From Burkholderiales bacterium (lineage in GTDB: Bacteria; Pseudomonadota; Gammaproteobacteria; Burkholderiales; SG8-39), in assembly GCA_020848075.1 (NCBI GenBank), contig JADLAV010000013.1, forward strand, positions 29,050 through 93,049: 64,000 nt of DNA, written 5' to 3'. The notes beneath the pieces are model-generated. The model was not told the origin of the DNA and made no database searches. It saw only the letters and a program-made list of their open reading frames with translations. Positions 1 through 8,199 of this stretch are shown here, piece after piece (position 1 is the first letter of the stretch; every line of letters starts with the position of its first letter). The position numbers and the translations under genes are program-made.

Positions 1-66
1 ACGAAGCTCGAGATCTGGATCTGGTCGAAGACGCCCGACGGCGATCCGACCGTGAACGCGCGCTGA
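1..66 (+). CDS. C-terminal end of an unidentified protein (partial)
   Basis: An open frame enters from the left edge and stops at TGA 64-66, leaving 21 residues that end in DGDPTVNAR. The LEIWIWSKTPDG stretch resembles the C-terminal strand of hotdog-fold (MaoC-like) dehydratases, but this is too short to name the protein. It converges on the PEP-CTERM gene on the other strand. Confidence 0.35.
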   Translation, partial: TKLEIWIWSKTPDGDPTVNAR

Positions 67-171
67 GCAACCTGTCAGCGGCGTCGACGTGACTCAAGCC
101 GTCGCGTGCCCAGGCGCCGCGCCGCTCCCCGCGGGGGGATCCGGTTCGCGCACGCGGACTGCCTCAGAGAC

Positions 172-196
172 GAAAACCCCGCCTCGCGGGCGGGGT
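172..196 (-). terminator. Rho-independent terminator after the PEP-CTERM gene
   Basis: On the minus strand the stem ACCCCGCC/GGCGGGGT (arms at 176-183 and 189-196) closes a 5-nt loop and is followed by TTTTCGT. It lies about 20 nt beyond the stop of the PEP-CTERM gene. On the plus strand there is no T-run after the stem, so it should act on the minus-strand transcript only. Confidence 0.8.
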
Positions 197-215
197 CCGT
201 ATGCGCTCGCGCTGC

Positions 216-809
216 TCAACGCGACTTGGGGCGGCGCGCAAGACCGAGCCCGGCGAGCGCGAGGCCGAGGAGCGCGAGCGTGGCGGGTTCGGGGACAGCG
301 ACATGGACGCGAATTCCATCGGTGTTGTCGGTGAACGTCGTGTCCCAGTACATGAGATACAGCCCGCCGGTCGCTGGCGCGGGGCCAGTGAACGATGTCC
401 CGATGTTGAAGTAGGTGCTGTCGATCTTTCCGACCAGTGCCCCGTAGGGCGCGGTGAACCCGTCTTGAGTCAAGAGGCCGAAGATGTCCGCGCCAATCAG
501 TGTTCCGGCCGGTTGGCCGCTGTCATCCGTTCCCGTGGCGAACAAGCCGCCGACGGGTAGCCCGCCGGTCGGGACGGTTGCGAGCCCGCCGGCGTTCGAC
601 CACCGCGGAAGGTCACCTGCGTTCCACAAGTCGTCCGGATCCACGGCGATGTCGAGAAACTGACCCGCTGAAAGGAACACCGTCGTCGGCAGGGGACTGT
701 TCAGTGACGCGTTGGCGCGGGCATCGACATCGAAGATCAACCCCGCCTGCGCATGCGACGCCATCGTCAGGCCAGCACCAAATGCCAGTGTCGCGATGAT
801 CTTCCGCAT
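216..809 (-). CDS. PEP-CTERM sorting domain protein
   Basis: Exported protein of about 197 residues. The first 21 or so residues (RKIIATLAFGAGLTMASHAQA) form a Sec signal peptide. The C-terminus carries VPEPATLALLGLALAGLG followed by RRPKSR, which is the PEP motif, hydrophobic helix and basic tail recognised by the EpsH/XrtA exosortase system. The middle part is rich in Gly, Thr, Asp and aromatic residues and matches no enzyme family I know. I chose the second of two adjacent ATGs because AGGAG sits 6 nt before it; the ATG at 812 is equally possible, and a longer frame from 890 lacks a ribosome site. The gene is monocistronic and has its own terminator. Such proteins are usually surface or matrix proteins linked to exopolysaccharide; its own role is unknown. 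Confidence 0.85.
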   Translation of the reverse strand: MRKIIATLAFGAGLTMASHAQAGLIFDVDARANASLNSPLPTTVFLSAGQFLDIAVDPDDLWNAGDLPRWSNAGGLATVPTGGLPVGGLFATGTDDSGQPAGTLIGADIFGLLTQDGFTAPYGALVGKIDSTYFNIGTSFTGPAPATGGLYLMYWDTTFTDNTDGIRVHVAVPEPATLALLGLALAGLGLARRPKSR

Positions 810-1029
810 CATCCTCTCCTGGGCGGATTGGGAAACCCCATGCCCCTCCTTGGAGTAAGCAGCACTCATGCCTGGAATGTAAACTTCCATTGAATCAATG
901 AGTCACTGCCAGGAGAACGGGCGCCCGGAGAGCAGATTGTAAGAAGCGCCGACACTCGCAGTCCCGCTCTCCGCGCAATGAGTGATCGCGCCCGCGGAGC
1001 CCGGCGCGCCCCATGTACAGAGTGCCGGC

Positions 1030-2142
1030 CTAGCCCCAGACCTCGCGAGCGGTTTCGATGACGAGCTTGAGCTTGGCAGCCTGGGACGCGCGCATGATCT
1101 CGTTGCCGTGCACGGTGCTGGAGAATCCGCACTGCGGCGAGAGCGCGAGCTGCTCGAGTGGCACGTACTTCGCCGCCTCGTCGATGCGGCGCTTGAGCGT
1201 GTCCTTCGATTCGAGCTCGCCCACCTTGGTCGAGACGAGGCCCAGCACGACGATCTTGTCCTTCGGCACGAACCTGAGCGGCGAGAAGTCGCCGGAGCGC
1301 GCGTCGTCGTACTCGAGGAAGTAGCCGTCCACCGCCATGCTGCCGAAGAGCGCCTCGGCCACCGGCTCGTAGCCGCCTTCGGCGGCCCAGGCGCTGCGGA
1401 AGTTGCCGCGGCAGAGGTGGATGCACACGGTCATGTCGCGCGGGCGCCCGGCGATGGATGCGTTGATCAGGCCGGCGTAGCGGTGCGGCAGCCAGTCGGG
1501 GTCGTCGCCGCGCCCCCTGGCGCCCTCGCGCATCTTCGGATCGCACAGGTAGGCGAGGTTGGTGTCGTCGAGCTGGACGTACCTGCAGCCCGCCTCGCCG
1601 AGCTGCTTCAGCTCCTCGCGGTAGCAGGCGCTGATATCGGCGTAGAAACCCTCGAGGTCGGGATACGCCTCCTTGCTGATCGCCTGCCGGCCGCCGCGAA
1701 AGTGCAGCATGGTCGGCGACGGGATGGTGACCTTGGGCATCCGCTTGGTCGCGGACTTCAGGAAATCGAAGTCCGCCAGCTGGATCGGCTTCGCGTGGCG
1801 GAGCCTGCCCACCACGTGCATGACCGGCGGCGCGAAGTCGACCTCGCCCGCGGCGCCGTGGAACTTGCCCATCGCGCCCTGGCGCACCTCGACACCCTCG
1901 AGCTGCTCGAGGAAGTCCACGTGGAAATAGGTACGCCGGAACTCCCCGTCGGTGATGCCCTGCAGCCCCAGCTCCTCCTGGAACTTCACGACGTCGCGGA
2001 TCGCATGGTCCTCGACCTCGCGCAGGGCCGCGCGGGTGATCTCGCCTTTCTGTTGCCGGTCGCGCGCATCCAGCAGCTCCTTCGGGCGCAGGAAGCTGCC
2101 GACGTGGTCGGCGCGGAACGGCGGCGTGGTACGTCGCGTCAT
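1030..2142 (-). CDS. MetE-like (cobalamin-independent) methionine synthase family protein, short form
   Basis: A 370-residue protein of the short MetE/YxjG type, corresponding to the C-terminal catalytic half of classical MetE (about 750 residues). Family features visible are HVGSFLRP near the N-terminus, QLDDTNLAYL in the middle, and LSPQCGFSSTVHGN near the C-terminus, where the Cys and His match zinc ligands. Short MetE-like proteins transfer a methyl group to a thiol such as homocysteine. The donor for this subgroup is not settled and may be a methyl donor other than folylpolyglutamate. GGGAG precedes the ATG. It is the last gene of a three-gene cluster, 20 nt after the MetF-like gene, which suggests that reductase supplies or recycles the methyl carrier. 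Confidence 0.85.
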   Translation of the reverse strand: MTRRTTPPFRADHVGSFLRPKELLDARDRQQKGEITRAALREVEDHAIRDVVKFQEELGLQGITDGEFRRTYFHVDFLEQLEGVEVRQGAMGKFHGAAGEVDFAPPVMHVVGRLRHAKPIQLADFDFLKSATKRMPKVTIPSPTMLHFRGGRQAISKEAYPDLEGFYADISACYREELKQLGEAGCRYVQLDDTNLAYLCDPKMREGARGRGDDPDWLPHRYAGLINASIAGRPRDMTVCIHLCRGNFRSAWAAEGGYEPVAEALFGSMAVDGYFLEYDDARSGDFSPLRFVPKDKIVVLGLVSTKVGELESKDTLKRRIDEAAKYVPLEQLALSPQCGFSSTVHGNEIMRASQAAKLKLVIETAREVWG

Positions 2143-2162
2143 GGAATCTCCCTCGCTGCCGA

Positions 2163-3086
2163 TCAGCTGTCGAGGCGGAAGCCAGTGTCGGAGTCGCCGA
2201 GCCGGAAGCGGCCGCTGGCGACATTATCGATCCATTGGGCCGTTTGGGCAAAACTCCCGAACGAAAAGAAGTGGAGGCCGGTGATGCCGAGCCCGCGCTC
2301 GCCCTCGGCCACGCGCCGCACGACGTTCTCCGGCCCCTGCTGCGCGACGATCCGTGTGAGCGAGATCGCCTGCGAGCCGATCGCGCGGAGCGAGTTCCCG
2401 ATGCCGCAGCGTGCGCCGTAGGCGAGCAGCGTGCGCACGCTCGCCGGCCCGGCCACGCCCACCCGGACCGGCAGGGTCACGCCCCAGGCGCGCAACCGCC
2501 GCAGCCAGTCGAGCACGACCTCGCCATCGAAGCAAAACTGTGAAACGAGGAAGAGCTCGATGCCGTGCTTCGCCGCGTAGTCGATCTTCCGGTCGAGCGC
2601 ACCCCGGATCGCGGCCTCCGAGATCGCGCGGTGGCCTTCCGGGTAGCCGGCGATGCCGACGCTGCGGATGCCGTGTCCTTCCAGAAGCCCGGACTCGAGG
2701 AGCGCGACACTCGAGTCGTACTGGCCCGCCGGCGCCGGGCTGTCCCCGGCGACGAGCAACGCGCGCGTCACCCCGGCCTCGCCCGCGAGCCGCGCGAGCA
2801 AATCCCGCGCCGCGGCGGCGTCCGGCAGCCGGCGCGCCGCGACGTGCGGCACCGGATTCATGCCGGCCGCGCGCAGGTGCCGCGCGATGCTGAGCAGGTG
2901 GTGATACGGCCTGCCCGGAATCCACGCGATGTATACATCCGACCCCGCCGGCCTGAGCGCGCGATAACCCTCGATCTCGGCGACGTTGTTGGTCGAAGTC
3001 TCGGTCGAGGCCCGCGCCGCGAGCGCGCGGATTGCGTCGTGCAGCGCGGCCGATGCCGCTGCGTCCTGTGCTTGAACCTGGATCAT
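2163..3086 (-). CDS. Methylenetetrahydrofolate reductase-like protein
   Basis: 307 residues with the (beta/alpha)8 pattern of MetF: TETSTNNVAEIEGY near the N-terminus, PHVAARR for folate-side contacts, AGDSP after the fourth strand, and FLVSQFCFD in the second half. MetF reduces 5,10-methylene-THF to 5-methyl-THF using FAD. The sequence looks like a divergent paralogue and not the housekeeping enzyme, and no second metF is present here to compare. The start at 3086 was chosen because the family fold begins there and it lies 14 nt after the upstream stop; a longer frame reading into the upstream gene is a shadow. The position between a methyltransferase and a MetE-like gene supports a C1 or methyl-transfer function. 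Confidence 0.8.
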   Translation of the reverse strand: MIQVQAQDAAASAALHDAIRALAARASTETSTNNVAEIEGYRALRPAGSDVYIAWIPGRPYHHLLSIARHLRAAGMNPVPHVAARRLPDAAAARDLLARLAGEAGVTRALLVAGDSPAPAGQYDSSVALLESGLLEGHGIRSVGIAGYPEGHRAISEAAIRGALDRKIDYAAKHGIELFLVSQFCFDGEVVLDWLRRLRAWGVTLPVRVGVAGPASVRTLLAYGARCGIGNSLRAIGSQAISLTRIVAQQGPENVVRRVAEGERGLGITGLHFFSFGSFAQTAQWIDNVASGRFRLGDSDTGFRLDS

Positions 3087-3100
3087 GGCCCGACGCGCCG

Positions 3101-4555
3101 TCAATCGCGGCGCCGCGAAATCACGAACGACTCGTCCCAGAACCACAGCCCGCCGTGCTTCTGCAGGACGTCGCTGGTGACCTGCAGGTGACGGCGGTCG
3201 CTCAGCACGCCCTCGAGGCGCGCATCCTCGATCTGGCCGACGTACATCGCGGCGTTCCACGCCGCGAACAGCGTCGAGGTGCCGATCGAGTTCGAGATCT
3301 CGCCGGGCAAGGTGTGCATGTGGTAGCGGAAGAGCGACCGCGCGTCGGAGTACGCGTTGAAGTTGAGGTGGCGCGCGCTCGCGCCGAGCGCCTCCTTGGC
3401 CGCCTTCAGCATCTGGTGGCGGTCGTGCTGGAATGGATTCTCGTCCGGCCAGATGCCCTGCAGGATTTCCAGACCCGGGTCGTCGCCGTGCGATTGGATG
3501 GCGAGCAAGCGGCCGCCGGGTCCGAGGCTCCTCGCGAGCGGCGTGATGACGCGCTCGGCCTTGAAGTCGAGCGACGCGCGCAGGCGGTAGGGCTGCGACG
3601 CGATGACGAGATCGTAGTCGGCCGTGGCGCTCCCGCGGCGCGGGATGATGGGATCGAGCAGGAAGCGATGGTCATCGCGGTAGATCACGAGCACCGCGGG
3701 CCGCTCGTAGACCGGATTCCCGGACGTCGGGCTGGACTGCGCACGCCAGTGTTCGGCGAGGAACGGTCCAAGCGCGGCGATCTGCTCCTCGAACTCGTGC
3801 GAGGTCGTCCCCGTGAGCGCGACCTCCTGCCAGACGAGCCCGGTCGCCGCGGCGACCGAAGAGGGAACCAGCCACGGCGCCTCCCGGTAGTAGAGATTCG
3901 TCATCACGAGCACGGTTGCCGGATGCTCGAAATACCGGTCCGGCATCTTCTCGAGCGCGAGCCGGACATCCTCGAGGCTGATCTCCTTGCCGACCAGGTA
4001 GAACGGCATGGTCGGAAAGCGGCTGTGCATGGCGCGCATCACTCGCGTCAGCACGGTCCCGTCCCCCACCCCGGCGTCGAACACTCGGACGGCTGGTGGC
4101 CGCGGGTGGATGTTCGCGAGCTCCATCGCGACGCGCTGTGCCGTGACCGCCTTTTCCGAGCACGTGGTGACGAACAGCAGGTACTTCTGGCGGTTGTCGA
4201 AGAACCGGAAGTTGCGGTCCTTGGTGCCGGCCGAGGCGGATGGGGCGGGGGAGGCTGTCGCGAGCGGGGCGGAACGCGCCGCTGCGGCAGGCGCGCTCGC
4301 CGCGAAGGGACTCCCGAACGCGGCTTTCAGCGGCGGGCTCGCAGCATGCGCGGGATTCGGCGCACCTGCGTCGGTGCCCTTGTCGGCGATGAACGAGCGC
4401 ACGCGCTCGTAGGTCGTGGTCGTGATCCTGCCGCCGTCGCGCAGCCGATTGACGAACTTCCCGTCGTTGACGACGAGCCGTCCGAACGTGGATTCGGCGA
4501 CGCCGGTCCGCCGGCAGTACTCGGTGATGTCTCGCAGCAGCGATTCCGCTTGCAT
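3101..4555 (-). CDS. HTH domain fused to a SAM-dependent methyltransferase-like domain
   Basis: 484 residues in two parts. Residues 1-58 look like a small helix-turn-helix unit (SLLRDITEYCRRTGVAESTF, then a TTTTYERVRSFI helix). A low-complexity Ala/Pro/Ser linker spans about 62-110. From about 115 the fold looks like a class I methyltransferase: VFDAGVGDGTVLTRVMR (157-173) fits motif I, and LGPGGRLLAIQSHGDDPG fits the region after motif IV. The domain is not close to any characterised methyltransferase I can name. GGAG precedes the ATG. It is the first gene of the cluster with the MetF-like and MetE-like genes. Joining a DNA-binding domain to an enzymatic domain suggests a self-regulating enzyme, which would fit the palindromes upstream; this is inference. 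Confidence 0.7.
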   Translation of the reverse strand: MQAESLLRDITEYCRRTGVAESTFGRLVVNDGKFVNRLRDGGRITTTTYERVRSFIADKGTDAGAPNPAHAASPPLKAAFGSPFAASAPAAAARSAPLATASPAPSASAGTKDRNFRFFDNRQKYLLFVTTCSEKAVTAQRVAMELANIHPRPPAVRVFDAGVGDGTVLTRVMRAMHSRFPTMPFYLVGKEISLEDVRLALEKMPDRYFEHPATVLVMTNLYYREAPWLVPSSVAAATGLVWQEVALTGTTSHEFEEQIAALGPFLAEHWRAQSSPTSGNPVYERPAVLVIYRDDHRFLLDPIIPRRGSATADYDLVIASQPYRLRASLDFKAERVITPLARSLGPGGRLLAIQSHGDDPGLEILQGIWPDENPFQHDRHQMLKAAKEALGASARHLNFNAYSDARSLFRYHMHTLPGEISNSIGTSTLFAAWNAAMYVGQIEDARLEGVLSDRRHLQVTSDVLQKHGGLWFWDESFVISRRRD

Positions 4556-4609
4556 TGCCCCGCTCCGTTTCTCTCTGCAGGCGTTGCAAACCCGACCGAT
4601 GGCGAGATC

Positions 4610-4638
4610 ATTTCAAACGATGTCGGACACGCTGTCAA
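4610..4638 (-). promoter_or_regulatory. Sigma-70-type promoter of the HTH-methyltransferase cluster
   Basis: Reading the minus strand, a perfect -35 TTGACA (4638-4633) is followed after exactly 17 nt by TGAAAT (4615-4610), four of six matches to the -10 consensus. Transcription would start near 4603 and give a leader of about 47 nt before the ATG at 4555. Confidence 0.65.
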
Positions 4639-4647
4639 TATCTTCGT

Positions 4648-4668
4648 ATCCCACCGGCAGGGTGGGAT
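4648..4668. promoter_or_regulatory. Perfect palindrome ATCCCACC-N5-GGTGGGAT, operator candidate
   Basis: Two perfect 8-bp arms separated by GGCAG end 10 bp upstream of the -35 hexamer of the cluster promoter. There is no T-run, so a terminator is unlikely. The arm recurs nearby as GATGGGATGTATCC (4673-4686), GTCCCA..TGGGAC (4776-4795) and GTGGGATCGA (4662-4671 and again at 4799-4808), as expected for a multi-site operator. The natural candidate binder is the HTH part of the first gene in the cluster. Confidence 0.55.
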
Positions 4669-4897
4669 CGATGATGGGATGTATCCTACCAATCAATAAT
4701 TACAGTGGGTTGCTAGATCTTTGCTGGCTAGATTCACTGTGCATACCGCGATCTTATTCGGTAGTAATAGGTTCTGTCCCATTCGTGAGTGGGACAAAGT
4801 GGGATCGAACCGTTCGCTACGCTGCTCCCCGCCGATCGCAGTCAGCGGGTCGGTAGGCACGCCAGTTCGGTCGCCCATGGCGGGCGACCGAACGGCG

Positions 4898-5683
4898 TTA
4901 CAGGTGTTTCAAGAACCCGCCGCACACCTCGACGGTCGTCCCGGTCATGTAGCTGTTCCGCTCGGAAACGAGGAAGGCCGCGACGGTGCCGATCTCGTCC
5001 GGCTCCGCCCAGCGGCCGAGCAGCGTCTGCGCCGCGATGCCCTTGCGCACGTCGCCGGCCGTGACGCCGCGGACCTTGGCCATCGCCTCCGCGCGTGGCC
5101 CCCAGCCCTCGGTGTTGGTGAAGCCCGGGCAGATGTTGTTCACGGTGATCCCGTCCGGAGCGAGCGCCGCGGCCATCTGCTTGGTGAACCCGATGATCGC
5201 CGTGTTGACCAGGGTCGTCGTCAGGGCGCCGGGCAGAAGCTGCTTGCCGGTCACGCCGGAGACGTTGAGGACGCGGCGCCCCTTGCCCTGCTTGAGGTGC
5301 GGAATCGCGTACTTCGTCGACCACAGGTATGACATGAGGCTCATGTCGATGAATGCCGCCCATTGCTCGTCGCTGATGGTGTCGAGCGTGCCGGGCATCA
5401 TGCCGCCCACGTTGTTCACCAGGATGTCGAGGCTGCCCAGTCCGGCGACCGCACCGTCGATGAACTTCTTGCAGCCCGCGCTCGACGCGAGGTCGCACTC
5501 GACGCCGACGGCCTTGACGCCCTTCGCCTTCGCGTCCGCGACCGCCTTTTCGAGGCGATCCTTGCCCCGGGCGGAAAACGCGACGTTGCACCCTTCCGCG
5601 GCGAGCGCCATCGCGATGGCGTAGCCCACACCCTGGCTCGATCCCGTGACCGCGGCGTTCTTGCCCTTCAACCCCAGATCCAT
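4898..5683 (-). CDS. SDR-fold protein lacking the catalytic Tyr and Lys
   Basis: 261 residues with the classical short-chain dehydrogenase layout: TGSSQGVG cofactor motif (13-20), NNVGG (90-94) and a C-terminal MTGTTVEVCGG. The active-site Ser is present (VSG, about 142), but where YxxxK should precede the helix IIGFTK the sequence reads LTTTLVNTA. The Tyr is Thr (about 156) and the Lys is Asn (about 160). The nucleotide fold seems intact, so the protein may bind NAD(P) without classical oxidoreductase chemistry, or may use another mechanism. GAGGAG precedes the ATG. It follows the YciI gene by 60 nt on the same strand and is probably co-transcribed with it. Confidence 0.85.
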   Translation of the reverse strand: MDLGLKGKNAAVTGSSQGVGYAIAMALAAEGCNVAFSARGKDRLEKAVADAKAKGVKAVGVECDLASSAGCKKFIDGAVAGLGSLDILVNNVGGMMPGTLDTISDEQWAAFIDMSLMSYLWSTKYAIPHLKQGKGRRVLNVSGVTGKQLLPGALTTTLVNTAIIGFTKQMAAALAPDGITVNNICPGFTNTEGWGPRAEAMAKVRGVTAGDVRKGIAAQTLLGRWAEPDEIGTVAAFLVSERNSYMTGTTVEVCGGFLKHL

Positions 5684-5743
5684 GCTCTTGCTCCTCTTCG
5701 AATAATCGCCGTCTGACCGGATCGGCCGCGATGCGGCCTGGCG

Positions 5744-6022
5744 TCAGCCGACGCGCTTGTTGAACGCCCGGACCTCGACCATGTCCCAGATGCCGGCGTT
5801 GTAGAACGGGTCGCCCCGTTGGAAGGCCTCGACCTCCCCGCGACCGGTCGCCTCGACCAGGAACAGGCTTCCGATCGCCCTGTCGCCGCCGTCAGTCGTC
5901 AACGGGCCGGACATGACGACCTTGATCGGCTTGGTCGCCAGGTAATCCATGTGCGCCTGGATGGCCTGCTTTCTCTTCTCTTCGGTGCCGGCGCGATCGA
6001 GGCAAAAGATCACGAACAGCAT
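5744..6022 (-). CDS. YciI family protein
   Basis: 92-residue protein with the ferredoxin-like alpha/beta fold of the YciI family. It starts MLFVIFCLDRAG, has AHMDYL at about 24-29, SGPL in the middle, and ends DPFYNAGIWDMVEVRAF. The His of AHMDYL is the conserved family His. YciI proteins are small, often dimeric, and mostly of unknown or proposed dehalogenase/hydrolase function. The start at 6022 follows GAGGAGGAA; a longer frame to 6247 has no matching N-terminus. It lies upstream of the SDR-like gene, and the pair may act on one substrate. Confidence 0.85.
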   Translation of the reverse strand: MLFVIFCLDRAGTEEKRKQAIQAHMDYLATKPIKVVMSGPLTTDGGDRAIGSLFLVEATGRGEVEAFQRGDPFYNAGIWDMVEVRAFNKRVG

Positions 6023-6309
6023 GCGCGTTCCTCCTCGGTTGCGGCGACGACCTTTCGGTGGGCCCTGCCGCCCTCGCACAGATGGACGAGTCGCGCGCGC
6101 CGAGAAACCCCACCCGGCGCGCGCGCACGTTCGACATATGGTATCGGAGAACCGCTCGCGTCCGCTGCGATCGGGCGCGCGGCCCATTCTCGGCGACGTG
6201 CCTCCGTTCGAGAACAACGCGGGCGCGCGTGGCGCCCGCCGCAACACGAGCCCTCGCGGGCCATGCCCCCGCTATTCGACTCGCGGCGCGGGCATGTCCC
6301 CGCGCCTGT

Positions 6310-7794
6310 TCAGAGGTGATAGGCCGCCTCGCCGTGGTAAGTGAGGTCCAGTCCTTCGCGCTCTTCTTCCACGGTTGCGCGCAGACCCACGATCAGATCG
6401 GCGATCTTGTATGCGATGAACGCCACGACGGCGGACCACACGAGCGTCAGCACCACACCCTTGAACTGGATCCACAGCTGGGCGCCGATGCCCGGATAGC
6501 CGGTTGCGCCCGTGACCCAGTCGGTGACCAGCCCGGGGCCGCCGAGGCCCGGTGAATTGAACACCCCGGTGAGCAGCGCGCCGAGGATGCCGCCCACAGC
6601 GTGCACGCCGAACACGTCGAGCGCGTCGTCCACGCCGAGAATCCTCTTCAGGCCGTTCACGCCCCACAGGCAGACGAGGCCGGCCGCGAACCCGATGACG
6701 AACGCCCCCGGAATGCCCACGTTCCCCGCGGCCGGTGTGATCGCGACAAGACCGGCGACGGCACCGGAAGCGGCGCCCAGCATCGACGGCTTGCCCTTGA
6801 AGACCCACTCGCCGAACATCCAGGACAGCACGGCGCACGCGGTTGCGAGGTAGGTGTTGATGAACGCGAGCGCGGCGGCGCTGTTCGATTCGAGCGCCGA
6901 GCCCGCGTTGAACCCGAACCATCCGGTCCACAGGAGCGATGCGCCGATCATCGTCATCGTCAGGTTGTGCGGCGACAGGGCCTCCCTGCCGAAGCCGATG
7001 CGCTTGCCGAGCAGGTAGGCGCCGACCAGTCCCGCAACTCCGGAGTTGATGTGGACCACGGTGCCGCCCGCGAAGTCGAGCGCGCCCCACTGCCAGACGA
7101 GGCCGGCCTTCGCATTCATCGCGTCGACGACCCCCGGAGCGGTGTAGGCGTCGGGGCCCGCCCAGAACCAGACCATGTGCGCGATGGGCGTGTACGAGAA
7201 GGTGAACCAGATCACGACGAAGATCAGCACCGCCGAGAACTTCATCCGCTCGGCAACCGACCCGAGGATGAGGCAGCAGGTGATCGCGGCGAACGTCGCC
7301 TGGAAGGCGACATAGGCCAGCTCCGGCAGCGGCGTGCTCTTGCTGAAGGTGGCCGCCATCGCGAACGCGCCCGTCGATGCATCGAAGGTGCCGTTCAAGA
7401 ACAGCCTGCCGAAGCCGCCGATGAACGCGTTTCCCTCGGTGAACGCGAGACTGTAGCCGTACACGCACCACAGCACGGTCACGAGCGAGAACACGGCGAA
7501 CACCTGCATGAGCATCGACAGCATGTTCTTCGAGCGGACGAGCCCGCCGTAGAACAGCGCGATCCCCGGCACGCTCATCATGAGAACGAGCGCCGTCGAG
7601 GTCAGCATCCACGCCACGTCCCCCTTGTTGGGCGCGGGCGTCGGCGTGGCGGCGGGCGCCCCGGTGGCCGCCGCGGGCGCCGCCGTGCCAGGTGCTGCGG
7701 CCGGTTCGGCGTTGGGCTTGACTTGCGCAAGCACCGGCGCCGCAAACGCGACGATGCCGGCGAGCGCGACCAATGCAAGAAGCTTCTTGATCAC
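6310..7794 (-). CDS. amtB: Ammonium transporter AmtB with a cleavable N-terminus and Ala/Pro-rich extension
   Basis: 494 residues. The first 23 are a signal peptide (ending FAAPVLAQ), followed by an Ala/Pro/Thr-rich extracytoplasmic stretch to about 58, then the membrane domain with 11 expected helices. Amt/Rh hallmarks include GDVAWMLTSTALVLMM at the first helix, FYGGLVR, and DFAGGTVVHINSGVAGLVGA, which contains one of the twin pore histidines. AmtB moves ammonium across the inner membrane and is blocked by GlnK under nitrogen excess. It lies 12 nt after glnK, and expression is probably driven by the sigma-54/NtrC region at 9120-9243. The only odd point is the long low-complexity N-terminal spacer. 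Confidence 0.95.
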   Translation of the reverse strand: MIKKLLALVALAGIVAFAAPVLAQVKPNAEPAAAPGTAAPAAATGAPAATPTPAPNKGDVAWMLTSTALVLMMSVPGIALFYGGLVRSKNMLSMLMQVFAVFSLVTVLWCVYGYSLAFTEGNAFIGGFGRLFLNGTFDASTGAFAMAATFSKSTPLPELAYVAFQATFAAITCCLILGSVAERMKFSAVLIFVVIWFTFSYTPIAHMVWFWAGPDAYTAPGVVDAMNAKAGLVWQWGALDFAGGTVVHINSGVAGLVGAYLLGKRIGFGREALSPHNLTMTMIGASLLWTGWFGFNAGSALESNSAAALAFINTYLATACAVLSWMFGEWVFKGKPSMLGAASGAVAGLVAITPAAGNVGIPGAFVIGFAAGLVCLWGVNGLKRILGVDDALDVFGVHAVGGILGALLTGVFNSPGLGGPGLVTDWVTGATGYPGIGAQLWIQFKGVVLTLVWSAVVAFIAYKIADLIVGLRATVEEEREGLDLTYHGEAAYHL

Positions 7795-7806
7795 GTCATT
7801 TCTCCC

Positions 7807-8199
<393 letters not shown>

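Larger units (their letters stand above)
4556..4897. other. 342-bp intergenic regulatory region
   Basis: No gene is supported here. The stretch is visibly more AT-rich than its surroundings and holds the sigma-70 promoter at 4610-4638 plus the family of TGGGAT/TGGGAC boxes between 4648 and 4808. A 61-codon open frame on the minus strand has no ribosome site and no recognisable product. Confidence 0.6.

Noticed and set aside
866..2251. Overlapping minus-strand frames around the MetE-like gene
   Set aside because: Frame-shifted shadow of the MetE-like gene; only the frame at 1030-2142 has family motifs and a ribosome site.
4776..4795. GTCCCA-N8-TGGGAC as a terminator
   Set aside because: Short stem, no T-run, and placed within a set of related boxes; an operator half-site pair is more likely.
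4693..4878. 61-codon minus-strand frame in the C1 regulatory region
   Set aside because: No ribosome site, no recognisable sequence, and it overlaps the palindrome cluster.
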